A stretch of 9,199 nt of DNA from Bryobacterales bacterium (lineage in GTDB: Bacteria; Acidobacteriota; Terriglobia; Bryobacterales; Bryobacteraceae): NCBI GenBank assembly GCA_003164075.1, contig PLRZ01000019.1, forward strand, positions 459 through 9,657. Reading direction: 5' to 3'. The notes under the pieces were generated by a model. The model saw nothing but the letters and a program-made list of their open reading frames with translations, was not told the DNA's origin and did no database searches. Shown one piece after another: positions 6,365 to 9,199 of the stretch. The position numbers were made by a program, and so were the translations under genes. Numbering within the stretch: the stretch's first letter is position 1; every line of letters starts with the position of its first letter.

Positions 6365-6380
6365 CTGACCGAATAGTCAA
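6365..6380. promoter_or_regulatory. TetR operator O2 upstream of the decarboxylase
   Basis: CTGACCGAATAGTCAA matches O1 (5710-5725) at 13 of 16 positions and keeps the TGACC/GTCA half-site cores with the same 4-bp centre. It lies in the 47-bp gap between tetR and the decarboxylase, just before the Shine-Dalgarno AGAGG (6383-6387). Binding here could block an internal promoter or act as a roadblock; no strong promoter hexamers were seen. Confidence 0.6.
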
Positions 6381-6396
6381 CAAGAGGAAAAACTCG

Positions 6397-7842
6397 ATGA
6401 CAACTGAACTTTTGCTTCCGAGCCCCGAAGAACGGTCCGCTCTCTGGTCGGAACTCGTTGCGCAAGCTGAGGCGTATTTCGGAGACGTGGAGTCGCTGCC
6501 CGTTGCACCCACTCTCAACCAAGCTGACCTGCAAGCGTTACTCGATACGTTTTCACTCGATGAACCCGGATCACGGATCGACGTGCTCCACCGCTTCACG
6601 AGGGAGTTGAAGAGGCATCAGGTCCACACGCCTCACCCCTGTTACTTCGGTCTGTTCAATCCGGCTCCCGCCTTCATGGGAATTCTTGGTGACTGTATTA
6701 CGGCCACGCTGAATCCCCAGCTTGCCGCCTGGAGTCATAGCCCTCTCGCCGTCGAAACGGAGCGGCGGATGATCCACGCATTCGCGGGCAAGTTCGGGCT
6801 CTCCCAAGAACACGCCGACGGGTGCCTGACGAGCGGTGGTGCGGAAGCCAATCTGACTGCCCTGCTCTGCGCGCTGACGGAACGATGGCCGGGCGTTCTT
6901 GACAGCGGGGTGCAGAGTATCGCCGCGAGGCCCGTCTTTTACGCCTCGGCGGAGAGCCATCACTCGTTTTTGAAAGCAGCCCGAACGGCAGGGCTGGGGC
7001 GGGCAGCCCTTCGGACCGTACCGGTCACGGACGAACTGCAGATGGACAGCGATGCACTGCGACGGATGATCGAGGAGGATCGCGGACTTGGATACGAACC
7101 GTTCCTGATCATTGGCACTGCAGGGACGACCGGTGCGGGAGTCGTTGACCCGCTCGTCGCCATCAGCGAGGTGGCGCGCGCTAATAGGCTCTGGTTCCAC
7201 GTCGATGCTGCCTGGGGCGGTGCGGCTGTTCTTGTGCCGGAGTTGCGGGCAGTCCTGTCAGGGATCGAGACCGCTGACTCGATTACTTTTGATCCTCACA
7301 AATATCTCTCGATACCGATGGGGGCAGGCATGTTCCTGACGCGACATCGCTATGCCTTGAGCAGAATCTTCTCTGTAAGCACTGCCTACATGCCCAAAGA
7401 GGGCGAACGCCTCGCAGTCGTTGATCCTTACGTTCATTCCATGCAGTGGTCGAGACGATTCATCGGACTCAAGCTGTTCCTGACCCTCGCGACGACCGGG
7501 TGGGACGGCTACGCGCGTATCCTTCGGCACCAATCTGAAATGGGAGATCTTTTGCGAAAACGGCTGACGGCAAGTGGCTGGAGTATCGTCAATCGGACCA
7601 AGCTCCCTGTCGTATGCTTCACGCCCTCGGACGAAGAGTGGGACATGGCGATGCATCAACGTGCCTCCGATGCCGTGGTTGAATCCGGAAGCGCCTGGAT
7701 TTCAACAATCATGCTGGGGGGCAAGAAACCGGCCCTGCGGGCGTGCATTACGAACTACCGAACCGGGCCGGAACACATCGAGACCCTCCTTGTCGTTTTG
7801 TCGAATGTTCGGGACGGCCTTTCAACGCGGACGCGGAGGTGA
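6397..7842 (+). CDS. PLP-dependent group II amino-acid decarboxylase
   Basis: A 481-residue fold-type I pyridoxal-phosphate enzyme of the group II decarboxylase family (aromatic-L-amino-acid, glutamate and related decarboxylases). It removes the alpha-carboxyl group of an amino acid to give an amine. Visible motifs in order are: HPCYFGLFNP N-terminal active-site loop (residues ~80-89), GCLTSGGAEAN phosphate-binding turn (~141-151), His188 in AESHHSF stacking on the PLP ring, GTAGTTGAGVVDP (~246-258), Asp270 in VDAAWGG contacting the pyridine nitrogen, and Schiff-base Lys302 in FDPHKY. Length is typical and all key residues are present, so it should be active; the substrate cannot be read from sequence. 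The ATG has AGAGG 9 bp upstream. It is 47 bp after tetR with an operator copy between, so repression by that TetR and induction by its ligand is likely. Confidence 0.92.
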   Translation: MTTELLLPSPEERSALWSELVAQAEAYFGDVESLPVAPTLNQADLQALLDTFSLDEPGSRIDVLHRFTRELKRHQVHTPHPCYFGLFNPAPAFMGILGDCITATLNPQLAAWSHSPLAVETERRMIHAFAGKFGLSQEHADGCLTSGGAEANLTALLCALTERWPGVLDSGVQSIAARPVFYASAESHHSFLKAARTAGLGRAALRTVPVTDELQMDSDALRRMIEEDRGLGYEPFLIIGTAGTTGAGVVDPLVAISEVARANRLWFHVDAAWGGAAVLVPELRAVLSGIETADSITFDPHKYLSIPMGAGMFLTRHRYALSRIFSVSTAYMPKEGERLAVVDPYVHSMQWSRRFIGLKLFLTLATTGWDGYARILRHQSEMGDLLRKRLTASGWSIVNRTKLPVVCFTPSDEEWDMAMHQRASDAVVESGSAWISTIMLGGKKPALRACITNYRTGPEHIETLLVVLSNVRDGLSTRTRR

Positions 7843-7893
7843 ATTGACAGATGAAGGTTTTGGAAACGCGCCAGTTAGATTACTGCTATGGAA

Positions 7894-8865
7894 CTAGTGT
7901 CCTGAGTTAGAAATTCGTTGACAAAGTCTTTCGACCTTCCCCAAGATCAGATCCGCGTCCGCTGTCCATACGAAGGGCTTGGGATTTCGATTCCGCTGAT
8001 CCAAGTAGGCGAGCATGGCTTTTTCCAGATCTCGAACCGCGGTGTGGCTTCCCCGCCGTACGCAGCGCTCAGTCACTTCGGCGAATAGTCGCTCCACTAG
8101 ATTCAGCCAACTCCCGCTGGTAGGCGTGAAGTGGACATGGTAGCGCGGGTGGCGAGTTAACCATGTTCGCACCTTGCTCACCTTGTGGGTGCCGTAGTTG
8201 TCCATCACCAGATGGACCTCGAGCCCGCGCGGAAGATTGGCATCGACATCGTTGAGAAACCGCAGGAATTCCTGATGCCGGTGTCGTCGATAGCAATTGC
8301 TGATGGTGACACCGCTTGCCACATCCAGGGCGGCAAACAGCGACGTTACTCCGTGCCGCTCGTAATCATGCGATTGCCGCGCCGGTACGCCCGGCGCCAT
8401 TGGCAGAATCGGCTGGGTTCGGTTCAGCGCCTGCACCTGACTCTTTTCGTCTACACACAGGACGATCGCGCGATCCGGCGGGTGCATGTACAAACCGACG
8501 ATATCCCGCACTTTTTCAACGAATTGAGGGTCTTTGGAGAGCTTGAAGTTCTCCACCCTGTGCGGCTGTAATCCGAAGGCGCGCCAGATCCGCACGATGG
8601 CCGTCTGCGATAACCCTGACTTCTTTGCCATCAACCGGGTACTCCAGTGCGTGCTGTTGGCCGGCATGGATTCCAGCGTCTTGGTCACAACGGCCTCCAC
8701 CTGTTTGTCCGCAATCGAACGCGGAGCACCTGGCCGGGGTTCATCCAGCAAGCCTTCGAGCCGGTTCACTCGAAAACGCTCCCGCCACTTACAAACCGTA
8801 GCTCCGGTGATCTGCAACTTCTTGGCCACCGCTCCATTGCCCAATCCTTCATCGCAGCCGCCGCA
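7894..8865 (-). pseudogene. IS630-family transposase, N-terminally truncated
   Basis: Minus-strand DDE transposase of the IS630 family. The open frame runs from just after an in-frame TAG (plus coordinates 8866-8868) and the only nearby start is TTG (8842-8844), giving 316 residues. The family is usually about 340-360 residues, and homology already begins at [14 protein letters not shown], upstream of that TTG. This shows that about 35-40 N-terminal codons, including part of the helix-turn-helix, are lost. The rest looks intact: [26 protein letters not shown], catalytic Asp132 (CVDEKSQ), Asp215 (VMDNYGTHK) and Glu251 ([10 protein letters not shown]), with 35 residues between the last two. The C-terminus CQRISNSGH runs to the very end of the element. 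It is probably inactive because the 5' gene end and its terminal repeat are missing. Confidence 0.85.
7895..8860 (-). mobile_element. IS630-family insertion sequence remnant, one end deleted
   Basis: The element appears to begin at TA (7895-7896), the dinucleotide duplicated by IS630 elements, followed by GTGTCCTGAG, a plausible terminal repeat. It lies 52 bp after the decarboxylase stop. The other end should carry the reverse complement CTCAGGACAC, but none is found between 8850 and 9199. The sequence switches to methyltransferase-like DNA near 8857-8880, so the transposase-proximal end is lost. Confidence 0.65.
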
Positions 8866-8868
8866 CTA

Positions 8869-8966
8869 GGCACAGGCGCCCATGGTGCCGTCCACCAAGT
8901 GTTGGAGAACGGTCGTATCTTCGCCGACGGCCACAGCCTAAGCCGACTCAACAAATCAATCCTGAC
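8869..8966 (+). pseudogene. Remnant of a second methyltransferase (TIGR00027-like) gene with large internal deletion
   Basis: Read in plus frame from 8881, the sequence gives HGAVHQVLENGRIFAD, which aligns without gaps to residues 16-31 of the intact methyltransferase (HRAAYQLLEGGRVFAD) at 10 of 16 residues. From 8928 it jumps straight to a 39-bp stretch almost identical to the 3' end and downstream flank of that gene (5425-5464), skipping about 730 bp of coding sequence and changing frame. The 5' side is broken by the transposase remnant. It cannot encode a functional enzyme. Confidence 0.65.
8928..8966 (+). repeat. 40-bp direct repeat, right copy
   Basis: The partner of 5425-5464, with 37 of 40 alignment columns identical in the same orientation. 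Similarity stops soon after the shared ATCCTGAC. Together the two copies bracket the tetR, decarboxylase and IS630 segment. Confidence 0.8.
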
Positions 8967-9199
8967 TAGCGGCGTAGTAGAGTTTTCTTCTGCCACCGGC
9001 ATCGCCCCGTCGACGAAGGCCCTCGGAGGTTCTGACAGGGTTTCTTTCAACACTATTCCGATTTGCAAAAACTCACGTACAGCGGATTCGCGCCTGGAAG
9101 CGGCGTTGATCGGCGCGGATCGCCGATGAGGTCCTCCAGCCCAAAATGCGAAATCGTCTTGCTTTCGTCACAGTTAAGTAGAAAGCAGATCGTCACCGA
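8967..9199. other. Unassigned sequence at the right edge
   Basis: No supported gene, RNA or repeat is visible. Open frames crossing it on either strand are continuations of shadow frames from the transposase remnant and have no recognisable protein content. It may be further decayed intergenic or mobile DNA. Confidence 0.4.

Noticed and set aside
6571..7200. 209-codon minus-strand open frame opposite the decarboxylase
   Set aside because: Shadow of the strongly conserved PLP decarboxylase frame in GC-rich DNA; no independent start signal or domain.
8647..9129. 160-codon plus-strand open frame across the transposase break
   Set aside because: Its first part is antisense to the transposase. 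Only the short stretch at 8881-8928 resembles a protein family, and this is annotated as a methyltransferase remnant instead.

Overview
The window is a GC-rich bacterial segment of roughly 58-60% G+C by eye, with no RNA genes or CRISPR. Gene content suggests a soil bacterium, Acidobacteriota-like or proteobacterial. The grounds are AHSA1-type SRPBCC proteins with the ECY/FxxCSNAWG signature, an ECF sigma factor with a SnoaL-like tail, and IS630 debris. This taxonomic guess is weak.

Region 1 (1-4398) is a same-strand run of six genes: a 5'-truncated SDR, two tandem AHSA1/SRPBCC paralogs, two tandem SDR paralogs, and an ECF sigma factor with a C-terminal SnoaL-like domain. From the first SRPBCC gene onward the gaps are short (13-45 bp) and each gene has a clear Shine-Dalgarno, so these five are probably one operon. 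The only larger gap, 748-853, follows the first SDR and holds a small hairpin and an A/T-rich hexamer. The leading SDR has lost the catalytic Tyr and Lys, whereas the later two keep Ser-Tyr-Lys. The sigma factor most likely controls this oxidoreductase/ligand-binding module. That matches the known tendency of SnoaL-tailed ECF sigma factors to sit beside oxidoreductase and epimerase genes.

Region 2 (4399-5438) is a 0.2-kb spacer followed by a class I SAM-dependent methyltransferase of the leucine carboxyl methyltransferase-like (TIGR00027) family.

Region 3 (5439-7842) is a regulator/enzyme pair. A TetR repressor is followed 47 bp later by a PLP-dependent group II decarboxylase. A perfect inverted repeat, TTGACCGTATGGTCAA, lies inside the TetR promoter, and a 13/16 match to it lies just before the decarboxylase. 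The repressor therefore probably controls both genes. The tetR transcript may be leaderless.

Region 4 (7843-9199) is decayed mobile DNA. An IS630-family transposase on the minus strand keeps its 3' end but has lost its N-terminal coding region. At the break lies a scrap of a second methyltransferase gene: 16 codons of its N-terminus joined directly to a 40-bp block nearly identical to the 3' end and downstream flank of the intact methyltransferase. The block therefore stands as a direct repeat at 5425-5464 and 8928-8966, bracketing the tetR-decarboxylase-IS630 segment. This is the most unusual structure in the window. The last 230 bases hold nothing I can identify.
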